The notes beneath the pieces were generated by a model, which was not told the origin of the DNA, did not search any database, and saw only the letters and a list, made by a program, of their open reading frames with translations. Shown in pieces: positions 38,435 through 47,311 of a DNA stretch of 64,000 nucleotides. The stretch is from the NCBI RefSeq assembly GCF_001074565.1, contig NZ_JUQX01000018.1, positions 141,874-205,873 on the forward strand, read 5' to 3'. Numbering within the stretch: the stretch's first letter is position 1; every line of letters starts with the position of its first letter. The position numbers and the translations under genes are program-made. The DNA comes from Streptococcus pseudopneumoniae. GTDB taxonomy: Bacteria > Bacillota > Bacilli > Lactobacillales > Streptococcaceae.

Positions 38435-38879
38435 TCTCTCCTCCTATCTTCTCAACATTTTCTTGCAACTGACTGAGGACCTTTTCAAAGATTGCCAAGT
38501 CGGACTTTGAAACACCCTCTAGCAGACTCTGATCAATCCGATCAAAAAAAGCCTTAACTTCTTGCATCTGCGAACGCGATTTATCCGTCAATCGAACGTA
38601 CTTGGCTCTCTTGTCATTTGGACTCACTTCCAATTCCACCAAACCATTTTGCACCATACGCTTCACTAGATTACTGGCGACTGACTTGGTGATATTGAGT
38701 TCCTGCTCAATATCCTTGATTAACACCGCCTGTTCAGACTCCTCACGATAGTCTAAAAATCGTAGGACCTGCCCTTGCGGTCCGCCCATAAATTCAATGC
38801 CACAGCGTTTAGCTTCCTGTTGCACCATAAGGTGAACCTGATGACCAAAACGTTTAAAAGCTAACATCGGCTTGTCCAT
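38418..38879 (-). CDS. MarR-family transcriptional regulator
   Basis: Winged-helix regulator of 153 residues, first gene of the exporter operon. The DNA-binding region is about 50-110 (LIKDIEQELNITKSVASNLVKRMVQNG and wing PNDKRAKYVRLTDKS, quoted in part). The dimerisation helices are N- and C-terminal. It overlaps the first exporter gene. Palindromes over its own promoter suggest that it represses the operon, as usual for MarR proteins next to drug exporters. Confidence 0.92.
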   Translation of the reverse strand: MDKPMLAFKRFGHQVHLMVQQEAKRCGIEFMGGPQGQVLRFLDYREESEQAVLIKDIEQELNITKSVASNLVKRMVQNGLVELEVSPNDKRAKYVRLTDKSRSQMQEVKAFFDRIDQSLLEGVSKSDLAIFEKVLSQLQENVEKIGGENEETR

Positions 38880-38905
38880 GATTGCTCCTTTCTCACTATT
38901 AAATA

Positions 38906-38945
38906 TAGTTCTCTGGAGAACTAATTAAGTTTCCATGAGAACTAT
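38906..38945. promoter_or_regulatory. MarR-like operators at the start of the operon
   Basis: TAGTTCTC-TG-GAGAACTA (38906-38923) is a perfect 8-2-8 palindrome in the leader. A looser version, AGTTTCCA/TGAGAACT, occupies about 38928-38943 and overlaps the -10. Confidence 0.65.
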
Positions 38946-38971
38946 TTTATCACTTTCAGAAGAGATGTCAA
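38944..38971 (-). promoter_or_regulatory. marR-ABC operon promoter
   Basis: Minus-strand TTGACA (38966-38971), 16-base spacer, TAAAAT (38944-38949). Confidence 0.7.
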
Positions 38972-38977
38972 GAAAAA

Positions 38978-38993
38978 AGTTCCCTAGAGAACT
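38978..38993. promoter_or_regulatory. third MarR-like operator, in the divergent region
   Basis: AGTTCCCTAGAGAACT, same motif as at 38906 with one mismatch. It lies upstream of the marR -35 and 13 bp upstream of the -35 of the divergent gene. Confidence 0.6.
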
Positions 38994-39006
38994 ATTTTAG
39001 TCTGAA

Positions 39007-39035
39007 TTGACATTGGAGAATATTTTCTCTATAAT
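39007..39035 (+). promoter_or_regulatory. promoter of the divergent membrane-protein gene
   Basis: TTGACA (39007-39012), 17-base spacer, TATAAT (39030-39035), a near-consensus promoter. Confidence 0.8.
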
Positions 39036-39093
39036 AAGCACTAGCTACCGTGGATAGGAATCCATTCACTTGACGAAGGGAGAAAACGTTCAA

Positions 39094-39762
39094 ATGAAAC
39101 CAGAAGAACAAAAAGTTTTAGGGATTTTAGCAACCATTTTTGGAGCCATCGCACTTTTAGGATCTTGGATCCCGTTTATTAACTATCTATCGTTTTTCAT
39201 CGCTATTGTCGCTTTGATCTTAGGTATTATCGGACTTATTGCCAATCTCAAAAAACGGAAAACAATGGCCATTATCGGAACATCCTTGTCAATTGCTTCT
39301 ATTATACTCTTCCTTACGACCCAGATGTTGTATGCTAATGTCTACAAAGAGTTTGTCAGAGAGTTTAACCGTTCCTATAGAGAAGCCAGTTCCTCAATGG
39401 AACGCGACTTGACAGATGATACCATTGATTCACTCCCTGAAGAGGAGGAAGAAGACGATACCTTTACTTGGACCCAAGAACAGTTCGACGCTTTAATCGA
39501 AGGTGACCTTGATAACAAAGGAAAAGGTGGTACCAATTACAAGGATATTATCAAAAAACACGGACTGCCAGACTCCGAGTTTGATTCCACTATTGGGGGA
39601 TACGATACTAGAAAAGTCACCTATATCTCTATTGGTGACAATATCAAGACTGTTACCTTAACTTTTGCAAAACAGGACAATGGTCAACTCTTACTAGTTC
39701 ATAAAATAGCTGTAGGCCTAGGAGAAAGCCAGCAGCAAAGAGATTCTGGAACCAGAATCTAA
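39094..39762 (+). CDS. membrane protein with acidic linker, DUF4190-like N-terminus
   Basis: A 222-residue protein. Two or three hydrophobic segments occupy residues 10-85 (ILATIFGAIALLGSWIPFI, FIAIVALILGIIGLIANL, IIGTSLSIASIILFLTTQ), like DUF4190. An acidic linker (DSLPEEEEEDD) and a small extracytoplasmic domain (QFDALIEGDLDNKGKGGTNY to the end) follow; that domain resembles the SmpA/BLG-like or DUF3862-type folds. The ATG at 39094 has AAGGGAG about 10 bases upstream; a TTG at 39070 is possible. It is transcribed away from marR and may share an operator with it. Function unknown. Confidence 0.75.
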   Translation: MKPEEQKVLGILATIFGAIALLGSWIPFINYLSFFIAIVALILGIIGLIANLKKRKTMAIIGTSLSIASIILFLTTQMLYANVYKEFVREFNRSYREASSSMERDLTDDTIDSLPEEEEEDDTFTWTQEQFDALIEGDLDNKGKGGTNYKDIIKKHGLPDSEFDSTIGGYDTRKVTYISIGDNIKTVTLTFAKQDNGQLLLVHKIAVGLGESQQQRDSGTRI

Positions 39763-39771
39763 TCTCAAATA

Positions 39772-39809
39772 TAAAAAGCGAACAGCTAGCAAGTCTGTTC
39801 GCTTTTTTA
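39772..39809. terminator. bidirectional terminator between the membrane protein and yebC
   Basis: AAAAAGCGAACAG / CTGTTCGCTTTTTT hairpin with A-run and T-run, at the end of two convergent genes. Confidence 0.9.
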
Positions 39810-40526
39810 TTAGAATCCATCTACATTTGTGTAGATCTTTTGGACGTCCTCATCATCTTCAAGGACGCTGTAAAGTTTCTCAAATGTTTCCAAATCTTCA
39901 CCTGACAACTCAACTTCTGACTGAGGAATCATTTCCAATTCAGTAACTTGAAATTCTTCGATGCCAGACTCACGAAGGGCAATGATAGCCTTATGAAGGT
40001 CTGTTGGAGCTGTGTAAACAGTGATTGTTCCTTCTTCCGTTTCTACATCATCCACATCAATATCTGCTTCAAGCAAGAGTTCAAAGATAGCATCCGCATC
40101 ATCACCAGCAAATACGATCACACCCTTGTTGTCAAAGAGGTAAGAAACCGAACCTGAAGCTCCCATGTTCCCGCCATTTTTACCAAAAGCAGCACGAACG
40201 TTCGCAGCTGTACGGTTGACGTTTGAAGTCAAGGTATCCACAATCAGCATAGAACCATTTGGTCCAAATCCTTCGTAACGTCCTTCTGTAAAGGTTTCAT
40301 CTGTGTTCCCTTTTGCCTTATCGATAGCCTTATCAATAACGTGTTTTGGCACTTGCGCTTGTTTAGCACGATCGATAACGAATTTCAAAGCAGTGTTTGA
40401 TTCTGGATCTGGTTCCCCTTTTTTAGCTGCTACATAGATTTCTACACCAAATTTTGCATATACTTTAGAGTTAGCTCCATCTTTAGCCGTTTTCTTGGCT
40501 ACGATATTGGCCCATTTACGTCCCAT
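39810..40526 (-). CDS. yebC: YebC/TACO1-family protein
   Basis: A 238-residue cytosolic protein of the YebC/PmpR/TACO1 family: [20 protein letters not shown] opening, [19 protein letters not shown], and [14 protein letters not shown]. Family members were long listed as transcription regulators; recent work on related bacteria links them to translation through proline-rich stretches. It is monocistronic, with a GGAG site before the ATG. Convergent with the preceding membrane-protein gene. Confidence 0.93.
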   Translation of the reverse strand: MGRKWANIVAKKTAKDGANSKVYAKFGVEIYVAAKKGEPDPESNTALKFVIDRAKQAQVPKHVIDKAIDKAKGNTDETFTEGRYEGFGPNGSMLIVDTLTSNVNRTAANVRAAFGKNGGNMGASGSVSYLFDNKGVIVFAGDDADAIFELLLEADIDVDDVETEEGTITVYTAPTDLHKAIIALRESGIEEFQVTELEMIPQSEVELSGEDLETFEKLYSVLEDDEDVQKIYTNVDGF

Positions 40527-40622
40527 TAGGAATCTCCTTTTTTCACATTTTAATCTTTCTTATTATAACACAAGTCTAGCTGATTTTCACTAGAGGAGAT
40601 GGATTTTCTTTTGCAAAGCAAG

Positions 40623-41993
40623 CTAGGATTTCCCTCCGACTGCCACGATTTTCTTGCCTTCTTTTATCCAAGGGTGTTGGGAAAGGGAGAAGTAAAGTTG
40701 GACAGTCATCACAACCCAGAGTAGCGGTTCACAGAGAATAACACCTGTATAGCCTGTCCATGGAATAATCCAAGCTACGAAAATAATTTTCCCAAACAAC
40801 TCGATAAAGCTAGATATAAGTGGCAAAAGTTTTTGGCCTAGTCCCTGCAAGCTATTTCTATAAATCAATAAAAGGCTTAAAAATGGATAGAATACCGAAC
40901 TGATACGTAAGTACAAGGTCCCATTTTCTACCAAATAGCTGTCTGTCGAACTCGCCAAGAAAGAAACTAGGCTAGGACTGGCAAAAAATAGGAAAATACA
41001 GGCAAAGGCTGCCCAAGACATACTCAAATAGCTCCCTAAACGAAGGCCTTGGACAATACGTTCGGGACGTTTCGCCCCAAAATTTTGAGAGATAAAAGTC
41101 GTCATCGATGCTGAAATAGCCGTCATTGGCAGCAAGGCAAAGGCCATGATTCTGCGCGCTGCTGTTTGAGCACTGATAATGACTGCACCAAAACTATTGA
41201 CAGAGGATTGCAAAATGACACTTCCGATAGAGACGATTGACCCCATCAGACCCATGGCTAGCCCCTGCTCCAAGAGATCAACATAGAGAGACTTATTCCA
41301 TTTGAAATGTTTCAAGCCTGGAAGAAGCTCTGGAACACTCTTACGAATATAAAAATAACAGAAAATAGCTGACAGACCTTGCGAGATAATAGTCGCAAGA
41401 CCAGCAGACTGAACACCCAGATACAGTTGCGTAATAAAATACAAATCCAAGATCACATTAACGATAGCTGAGAAGATAAGAAAAGCAAGAGCCGCAAGGC
41501 TATCACCAATCGAGCGCAGTAAGCCTGCAAAAAGATTGTAAGCAAAACTAACCCCTACACAGGTAACAATCATGGAGATGTACTCGTAGGATTGAGGAAG
41601 GATTTCTACAGGTGTTTCTAGGTACTGCAAGAGTGGATAAAGACCGAAGAAGCCCATCAGCATGACAAGAGCACTCAGGATGGCACCCAGAAGCCAAGTT
41701 GCTGCAACTGCTTCCTTGATTTTGGTGAAATTACGAGCCCCATAATAGCGGGCAATGACAATCCCCATGCCATTGCCAACACCAAGCGTAAAGCCTATGA
41801 TCAAGTCAAAAATGGCCGTTGTTGCTCCTACTGCTGCCAAGGATTCTTGCCCAAGAAAACGCCCAACAATCAAGACGTCAGCCGTATTATAAAGCTGTTG
41901 AAAGATATTAGACAACAAGATTGGAAAGGCAAAGCTTAAAAGCGAAGGAAGGATTGGACCATTGACCAAATCCACTTTTCTTTTCTTATTCAT
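40623..41993 (-). CDS. MATE-family efflux transporter
   Basis: Twelve-segment Na+/H+-coupled multidrug exporter family protein, 456 residues, with motifs LSFAFPILLSNIFQQLYNTADVLIVGRFLG (quoted in part) and the internal repeat FALLPMTAISASMTTFISQNFGA. In pneumococcus a MATE gene (dinF) follows recA. Here a MATE gene lies on the same strand as recA, but a plus-strand acetyltransferase gene separates them. I cannot tell whether this is dinF or another MATE paralogue. Confidence 0.9.
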   Translation of the reverse strand: MNKKRKVDLVNGPILPSLLSFAFPILLSNIFQQLYNTADVLIVGRFLGQESLAAVGATTAIFDLIIGFTLGVGNGMGIVIARYYGARNFTKIKEAVAATWLLGAILSALVMLMGFFGLYPLLQYLETPVEILPQSYEYISMIVTCVGVSFAYNLFAGLLRSIGDSLAALAFLIFSAIVNVILDLYFITQLYLGVQSAGLATIISQGLSAIFCYFYIRKSVPELLPGLKHFKWNKSLYVDLLEQGLAMGLMGSIVSIGSVILQSSVNSFGAVIISAQTAARRIMAFALLPMTAISASMTTFISQNFGAKRPERIVQGLRLGSYLSMSWAAFACIFLFFASPSLVSFLASSTDSYLVENGTLYLRISSVFYPFLSLLLIYRNSLQGLGQKLLPLISSFIELFGKIIFVAWIIPWTGYTGVILCEPLLWVVMTVQLYFSLSQHPWIKEGKKIVAVGGKS

Positions 41994-42045
41994 AAGCCTA
42001 TTATATCAGCTTTCTAGAGGAGCGACAAGGATTGCTTGAAATCAA

Positions 42046-42074
42046 TTGCCTACCGAGAGACAATTTGCTATAAT
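42046..42074 (+). promoter_or_regulatory. promoter of the GNAT gene
   Basis: TTGCCT (42046-42051), 17-base spacer, extended -10 TGCTATAAT (TATAAT at 42069-42074). Confidence 0.65.
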
Positions 42075-42093
42075 CAAGAAAAGGAGGTCATTT

Positions 42094-42648
42094 ATGAGTT
42101 TGACCAGTCAATTAATAACCAATGCATTTCCTGATTTGGATAAGGTTGAAAAGCTAAACAATGAAGCCTTCCCCGAGGAAGAACGAGTCCCACTGTCTGA
42201 GTTTTTACGCTATCAAGACCGAGACGATGCCCACTTTTTCGCCTTTTATAACGAAGAAGAGTTTGTCGGATTTGCTTTTGCCATCTCCAATCAAAAAGCC
42301 TTTTATATCAGCTTTTTTGCCATCATGCCCCACCTGAGAAGCCACGGGTATGGGAAGGAAATTATCGACAAACTAACTGATTTTTATCAGCGGACCATGT
42401 TGCTTGAAGTCGAGCGCTTAGATGAAGAATGCGATAACTTGGAGCAAAGGAAGGCTAGAATGGACTTCTATCGGCAAAATGCCTTTAAAACAGCCAACGC
42501 TTTCCTTGAGTACGATGGTTTGAGTTTTGAAATCCTCTATCGTGGCGATCACTTTGACGAAGAAGCCTATCGTGACATCTTCCAGAAGTTGCAAGATGAA
42601 CATTACTTTGACTTTCATATCGAATACAGACGCTTTAGTGATCATTAG
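42094..42648 (+). CDS. GNAT-family N-acetyltransferase
   Basis: A 184-residue acetyltransferase. The acetyl-CoA-binding core is FAIMPHLRSHGYGKEIIDKL (the RxxGxG/A loop is RSHGYG near 84-89), preceded by the beta strand VGFAFAISNQKAFYISFF. The C-terminal part (RMDFYRQNAFKTANAFLEYDG, quoted in part) is typical of the fold. AAGGAGG stands 7 bases before the ATG at 42094. Substrate unknown. It sits between recA and the MATE gene on the opposite strand. Confidence 0.85.
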   Translation: MSLTSQLITNAFPDLDKVEKLNNEAFPEEERVPLSEFLRYQDRDDAHFFAFYNEEEFVGFAFAISNQKAFYISFFAIMPHLRSHGYGKEIIDKLTDFYQRTMLLEVERLDEECDNLEQRKARMDFYRQNAFKTANAFLEYDGLSFEILYRGDHFDEEAYRDIFQKLQDEHYFDFHIEYRRFSDH

Positions 42649-42662
42649 TTCGTTTGAATTAG

Positions 42663-42697
42663 ATAAAAAAGTAGCAGATTTTCTGCTACTTTTATTT
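42663..42697. terminator. bidirectional terminator between the GNAT gene and recA
   Basis: AAAAAGTAGCAGA / TCTGCTACTTTTATTTTT hairpin serving convergent transcripts. Confidence 0.9.
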
Positions 42698-43846
42698 TTA
42701 TTCTTCAATTTCAATTCCAAGATCATCGCCAAGGTCAAGTGTTACTTCTTGGTTAGAAGTCGTCTCCGCTACTGGACTATGATCAGAAGCTTCTTCATCT
42801 TCAATCAAGCCATATTGAACACGGACTTGATGGTCAATGGCGTCAAAGATTTCCGGATGATCTGCCAAGTATTTTTTAGCATTTTCAGATCCTTGCCCGA
42901 TTTTTTCACCCTTGTAAGAGTACCAAGCTCCTGCTTTTTGGATGATATCAAGGTCACTTGCAATCTTCAAGAGTTCACCAGTCTTAGAAATCCCTTCTCC
43001 GTACATGATTTCAACAAAAGCTTCTTTAAACGGTGGAGCCACCTTGTTTTTAACAACCTTGATCTTGGTTTCCTTACCGACATTGGTATCTTTTTGGTCA
43101 CCAGTTCCCTTGATTTGTGTGCTTCCACGAACATCCAAACGGACTGAAGCATAAAATTTCAGAGCACGTCCACCTGGAGTTGTTTCTGGGTTTCCAAACA
43201 TGACCCCAACTTTTTCACGCAATTGGTTGATAAAGATAGCAATTGTTTTGGTCTTATTGATTGAAGCACCAAGTTTACGCATGGCCTGGCTCATCATACG
43301 AGCTTGTAAACCAACGTGGCTGTCTCCGATATCACCATCTATTTCTGCACGAGGCACAAGGGCCGCAACTGAGTCGATAACGACTAGGTCAACTGCACCT
43401 GAGTCAATCAATTTCCCTGCAATTTCAAGGCCTTGCTCACCTGAGTCTGGTTGTGATAAGAGCAATTCGTCAATATTCACACCAAGGGCTGCTGCATAGG
43501 CTGGATCAAGGGCATGTTCCGCGTCGATAAAGGCAGCGATACCGCCTTCTTTTTGAGCTTGCGCAACAGCGTGAAGGGCAACTGTTGTTTTACCAGATGA
43601 TTCTGGTCCATAGATTTCGATGATACGTCCCTTAGGATAACCACCTGAACCAAGAGCAATGTCTAGAGCCAATGAACCTGAACTCATCACTTGAACTTTT
43701 TGCTCTGCACGCTCGCCCAAACGCATGATTGAGCCTTTACCGAAATCTTTCTCAATCAATTTAAGAGCATCGTTCAAGGCTTTTTCACGATCAGCTCCAA
43801 ATTTTTTTCCGATTTCATCTAATTTTTTTGTTGGTTTTTTCGCCAT
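42698..43846 (-). CDS. recA: recombinase RecA
   Basis: DNA strand-exchange ATPase of 382 residues, close to the family length. Walker [10 protein letters not shown] is at 80-88, Walker B is in [10 protein letters not shown], and the signature is [13 protein letters not shown]. The acidic C-terminal tail ends [13 protein letters not shown]. It is co-transcribed with cinA (54 bases upstream), which has a competence cin-box. This is the standard late-competence arrangement of streptococci. Confidence 0.98.
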   Translation of the reverse strand: MAKKPTKKLDEIGKKFGADREKALNDALKLIEKDFGKGSIMRLGERAEQKVQVMSSGSLALDIALGSGGYPKGRIIEIYGPESSGKTTVALHAVAQAQKEGGIAAFIDAEHALDPAYAAALGVNIDELLLSQPDSGEQGLEIAGKLIDSGAVDLVVIDSVAALVPRAEIDGDIGDSHVGLQARMMSQAMRKLGASINKTKTIAIFINQLREKVGVMFGNPETTPGGRALKFYASVRLDVRGSTQIKGTGDQKDTNVGKETKIKVVKNKVAPPFKEAFVEIMYGEGISKTGELLKIASDLDIIQKAGAWYSYKGEKIGQGSENAKKYLADHPEIFDAIDHQVRVQYGLIEDEEASDHSPVAETTSNQEVTLDLGDDLGIEIEE

Positions 43847-43900
43847 TTTGTTCTCCTATATTCTACTGGTCCTTAGACCTATCTTTTATTATACCAAAAT

Positions 43901-45157
43901 TTAGTCACTTAATAAAGCCTTGCGAACTAGGTTAAAGGCATGCATTACCGCAATATGACGAACATCTGCACGGCTCCGTCCTGCGATATTCGCCTTGATA
44001 AGTTCTGTTCCTTTTGCATGCGCCAAGCCGATAAAGACGGTCCCAGCTGGATGCTCCTCTAGGCTATCTGGTCCTGCCACACCCGTCAAACTCACTCCGT
44101 AGTCAGACTGAGTCTTGAGACGTGCCTGCTCTGCCATTTTTCGAGCGGTAAACTCAGAAACGACCCCGTATTCTTTCAGCTCTTGCTCGGAAATATCCAG
44201 CATCTTGGACTTTTCCTCTAGGCTGTAGGTGACAAATCCTCCATTAAAGATAGCTGACACACCTGAAAAGTCTGCTAAAGTAGCCTGAAAGAGGCCTGCC
44301 GTCAAACTCTCTGCTGCAGTAATGCTTTTCTGTCTCTTCTTAAGCTCTTCTACAACGACACTTGCTAGACTGGTTTCTTCTCCATATCCATAACAGATAT
44401 CTCGCAGTGAATGTCCATCGAAAGTCTGGCGACCCAAGATTTGATTTTCTAGGATGTCCAGTGCTTGATCAGCCTTTTCTTGACTGACTGCTTTTGTAGA
44501 CAAGCGCAAGGTCACCTCTCCCGTTTTGGCATAAGGAGCCAAAGTCGGATCCGTTTGTTGGTCAATCAAGTCCGCCAAAATAGTCACCAACTGACTTTCT
44601 CCAATTCCAAAGAAACGGAGCACTCGGGAATAGAGCTTAGCACCAGTCATTAACTTGGGTAAGAGCTGATTTAGGACCATGGGTTTCAACTCACTAGGAG
44701 GTCCTGGAAGAACCACGTAGGTCACGCCATCCACTTCCGACACTCCTCCGACAGCTAAGCCTGTCTCATTTGGCAATGGGGTTGCCCCTTCTACAATTTG
44801 GGCTTGCCGCTCATTATTTGGTGTTCGCGCATAGTCTGGCCTTTGGGCAAAAAAGATATCTAGTTTTTCCTGCGCTTGAGGATTAAACTCTAGATTTTTT
44901 CCCAAAAATTTAGCCAGAGTTTGTTTGGTCAAATCATCCTTGGTTGGTCCCAAGCCCCCTGTCAAAATCACAAGATTGCTACGTTGACTCGCAATCTCAA
45001 GCAAGGACAAAAGACGAGCTTCATTATCCCCAACAGCTGTTTGGAAGTAGACGTCTACCCCGATTTCAGCTAGTTTCTCTGATAAAAACTGAGCATTGGT
45101 ATTGACAATCTGCCCTGTTAAAATTTCTGTTCCTACAGCAATAATTTCTGCTTTCAT
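43901..45157 (-). CDS. cinA: competence/damage-inducible protein CinA
   Basis: A 418-residue two-domain protein: an N-terminal MoaB-like domain ([21 protein letters not shown], quoted in part; [13 protein letters not shown] near 65) and a C-terminal nicotinamide-nucleotide amidase domain ([20 protein letters not shown] near 270; [11 protein letters not shown] near 365). In transformable streptococci it brings RecA to the membrane during DNA uptake. A ComX cin-box lies 19 bases before the ATG, so the cinA-recA operon should be induced in competence. Confidence 0.96.
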   Translation of the reverse strand: MKAEIIAVGTEILTGQIVNTNAQFLSEKLAEIGVDVYFQTAVGDNEARLLSLLEIASQRSNLVILTGGLGPTKDDLTKQTLAKFLGKNLEFNPQAQEKLDIFFAQRPDYARTPNNERQAQIVEGATPLPNETGLAVGGVSEVDGVTYVVLPGPPSELKPMVLNQLLPKLMTGAKLYSRVLRFFGIGESQLVTILADLIDQQTDPTLAPYAKTGEVTLRLSTKAVSQEKADQALDILENQILGRQTFDGHSLRDICYGYGEETSLASVVVEELKKRQKSITAAESLTAGLFQATLADFSGVSAIFNGGFVTYSLEEKSKMLDISEQELKEYGVVSEFTARKMAEQARLKTQSDYGVSLTGVAGPDSLEEHPAGTVFIGLAHAKGTELIKANIAGRSRADVRHIAVMHAFNLVRKALLSD

Positions 45158-45175
45158 TTTTCCTCCTACCTATCT

Positions 45176-45183
45176 ATTCGGAT
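45176..45183 (-). promoter_or_regulatory. ComX (SigX) cin-box of cinA-recA
   Basis: Minus-strand TCCGAATA fits the cin-box TNCGAATA and lies just upstream of cinA, immediately after the terminator of the LCP gene. Confidence 0.8.
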
Positions 45184-45192
45184 TCTTTTTGA

Positions 45193-45225
45193 AAAAATCG
45201 CAGGAAATTTCCCACGATTTAATTT
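45193..45225 (-). terminator. terminator of the LCP gene
   Basis: Minus-strand AAATCG-GGGAAA / TTTCC-CGATTT long stem followed by TTTC, four bases after the stop codon. Confidence 0.75.
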
Positions 45226-45228
45226 TTT

Positions 45229-46281
45229 TTATTCTGTTTCTTCGCTTGAAGCACTAGTACTTGATGAAGGTGCAGGTCGACCAAATGCCGTCTCGTAAAG
45301 AACAACATTGGTTTCCAACTCAGTCACTTCCTCTTTACCTAGTGAACGACGTAAAAGATTTTGCATTTCGAGCATATGTTCTGAGGTAACGATTTGATAA
45401 GAAATCCCCTGCAACTCAGCATCTTCTCCACGCAATTGATGCGTTTCAATATTCTTGAAGGAATCTTGATAGCCGAGCAATTGTGGAATACTCTTGGCTG
45501 AAAGGTCGACATTGGTCTGCATATTGTTGCTCAAAGCTTTGAGGATGCCTTGATAATGGCTCACACTATTTAGACTCAAAACCTTCTCTACGATTTTTTG
45601 AATAACTTCCCGTTGACGTTTTTGACGACCATAATCTCCTTCTGGGTCTTGGTAACGCATCCGTGAATACACCAGGGCTTCCTCACCATTCAAGGTTTGT
45701 TCTCCAACACCAATGGAAATCTTATTAAACTCTTCTTGGTCAGCAATCGAAATCGGGAAACCAAGTGTATTGTTGACGGTGATTCCCCCAACTGCATCCA
45801 CCAATTGTTGAAGACCTTGCATATTGACCATGACATAGCGGTCTATATGGATATTCATCATCTTTTGAATAGTAGAAATCGCCAGTTCCGCACCGCCATT
45901 GGCATAGGCAGCATTGAGTTTAGCTTCCTGAACTTGGCCGTCTCCAAGGTCAATCTTGGTTAAAATATCCCGTTCCAAACTCATCATAGTGGTTTTCTTC
46001 GTCTTCGGATTAACGGTAAGGAGAATCATGGAATCACTATTCCCCACCCATGGATCTGTACGTTCCACATTTCCCGTATCTACCCCCATCAAGAGGATGG
46101 TCAGAGGCTCAGTCGCCTCGATAACGTTGGTTTCTTCACCAATCTTTTTATAAGTCTTTTCACTCAAGGTTGCTGTTCCTTGTTGGAAAATGGTGTAACC
46201 ATAAACCGCTACACCTACAACTGTTACTGCTAGAAAAGCTAGCACCATTCCAATTAATTTTTTGATCATCTCGTTATTCAT
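45229..46281 (-). CDS. LytR-CpsA-Psr (LCP) family wall-polymer ligase
   Basis: Membrane-anchored enzyme (350 residues) that attaches wall teichoic acid or capsule to peptidoglycan. One N-terminal membrane segment (about 8-30) precedes the LCP domain: LLMGVDTGNVERTD, DSMILLTVNPKTKKTTMMSL (first acidic and basic residues), QQLVDAVGGI and EALVYSRMRYQDPEGDYGRQKRQ (the arginine-rich active-site motif). A Ser-rich tail follows. It overlaps the upstream GNAT gene by 8 bases. Members are often named lytR. Confidence 0.94.
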   Translation of the reverse strand: MNNEMIKKLIGMVLAFLAVTVVGVAVYGYTIFQQGTATLSEKTYKKIGEETNVIEATEPLTILLMGVDTGNVERTDPWVGNSDSMILLTVNPKTKKTTMMSLERDILTKIDLGDGQVQEAKLNAAYANGGAELAISTIQKMMNIHIDRYVMVNMQGLQQLVDAVGGITVNNTLGFPISIADQEEFNKISIGVGEQTLNGEEALVYSRMRYQDPEGDYGRQKRQREVIQKIVEKVLSLNSVSHYQGILKALSNNMQTNVDLSAKSIPQLLGYQDSFKNIETHQLRGEDAELQGISYQIVTSEHMLEMQNLLRRSLGKEEVTELETNVVLYETAFGRPAPSSSTSASSEETE

Positions 46282-46795
46282 CTATCAGTCTGCCCATAAG
46301 GCAAACATCTAAAAATGTCCCTTCTGCTAAATAGGCTCCTCTTTCTTGCAAGCCTTCTGTTATAAATCCCATTTTTGAATAGAGGTGGATAGCGGCCTCA
46401 TTTCGTTTTTGCACACTAAGTTGTAAGCGACGCAAAACAGCACTCAATTTAGCCCACTCAATACCTTCTTCTAGAAGTATGGTAGCCAAACCTTGGTTCC
46501 AAAATTTCTTTTGAATCGCCAAAAAAACATCTCCAATATGCCGAACCCTTACATGCTGATCAGCAGTGATATTCAAAACACCTGCAATCTCATCTTTCAG
46601 CAAGGCGAGGAGAGTAATTTGATTTTCTGAAGCAGCTTGTTTTTCGATAAAAAGAGCCATTTCAGACGCAGTCATTCCTATGCCATGTTCATCCAAGCTA
46701 GTGAAGTCTGTCTCTCGACCGACTTGATTTAAAAATGCAACCAAAGCTGCGGCATCTTGGATCTCAGCCTCACGAATACACAATTCATACTCCAT
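46274..46795 (-). CDS. GNAT-family N-acetyltransferase (RimI/RimL-like)
   Basis: A 173-residue acetyltransferase with the acetyl-CoA loop KKFWNQGLATILLEEG near 98-113 and the C-terminal SVQKRNEAAIHLYSKMGF. I use the ATG at 46795 (MEYELCIREAEIQD), which overlaps the tsaE end by 11 bases. It sits between tsaE and the LCP gene in an operon-like run. Whether it acts on a protein N-terminus is not known. Confidence 0.88.
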   Translation of the reverse strand: MEYELCIREAEIQDAAALVAFLNQVGRETDFTSLDEHGIGMTASEMALFIEKQAASENQITLLALLKDEIAGVLNITADQHVRVRHIGDVFLAIQKKFWNQGLATILLEEGIEWAKLSAVLRRLQLSVQKRNEAAIHLYSKMGFITEGLQERGAYLAEGTFLDVCLMGRLIDE

Positions 46796-47228
46796 CCTGA
46801 AGCTCCTTGATGAGTTGTTCAGGCCGAGAGCCATGAGCTATAAATTGAAGGCAACGACCGTCGACTTCTTTCAAAATTTCCAACTCCAAGTAAGAATCTG
46901 GTAAATCTTCACCCAAAAGATGCCCCCACTCAATAACAGTCACACCACCACCAAAGAGAAACTCATCCAAGTCAATAGAATCAGCGTCCCCTTCGATACG
47001 GTAAACATCAAGATGATAAAGTGGCAAGCGTCCTTCATACTCTCTGACAATGGTATAGGTTGGACTTTTAATCATCTGACGGATATCCAAACCCTTGGCA
47101 AGGCCTTTTGTAAAGGTTGTTTTACCCGCGCCCAACTCACCCGTCAAGATCAGAACATCGTCTTTTTGCAGGATACGACCTAATCTTTCTCCAAGAGCTA
47201 GAAGCTCTTCTTCATTTTTTATGTGCAT
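46785..47228 (-). CDS. tsaE: tRNA threonylcarbamoyladenosine biosynthesis ATPase TsaE
   Basis: Essential ATPase of 147 residues that works with TsaB/TsaD in the t6A37 tRNA modification. Walker A GELGAGKTTF is at 30-39, and YTIVREYEGRLPLYHLDVYR and VTVIEWG are family motifs. The ATG at 47228 matches the family N-terminus. It has no ribosome-binding site, because the -10 (47235-47240) ends only 6 bases upstream. The transcript therefore probably begins at or within a base or two of the start codon. Confidence 0.94.
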   Translation of the reverse strand: MHIKNEEELLALGERLGRILQKDDVLILTGELGAGKTTFTKGLAKGLDIRQMIKSPTYTIVREYEGRLPLYHLDVYRIEGDADSIDLDEFLFGGGVTVIEWGHLLGEDLPDSYLELEILKEVDGRCLQFIAHGSRPEQLIKELQDGV

Positions 47229-47234
47229 GCTACT

Positions 47235-47264
47235 ATTATACCAAAAAGTTTCCTTTTGTGTGAA
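47235..47264 (-). promoter_or_regulatory. tsaE promoter (leaderless)
   Basis: Minus-strand TTCACA (47259-47264), 18-base spacer, extended -10 TGGTATAAT (TATAAT at 47235-47240), placing transcription start at the ATG. Confidence 0.6.
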
Positions 47265-47311
47265 TTTTCTTTACAAACTTACTATAATGATTTCAAAGAA
47301 TCAACCTCTAC

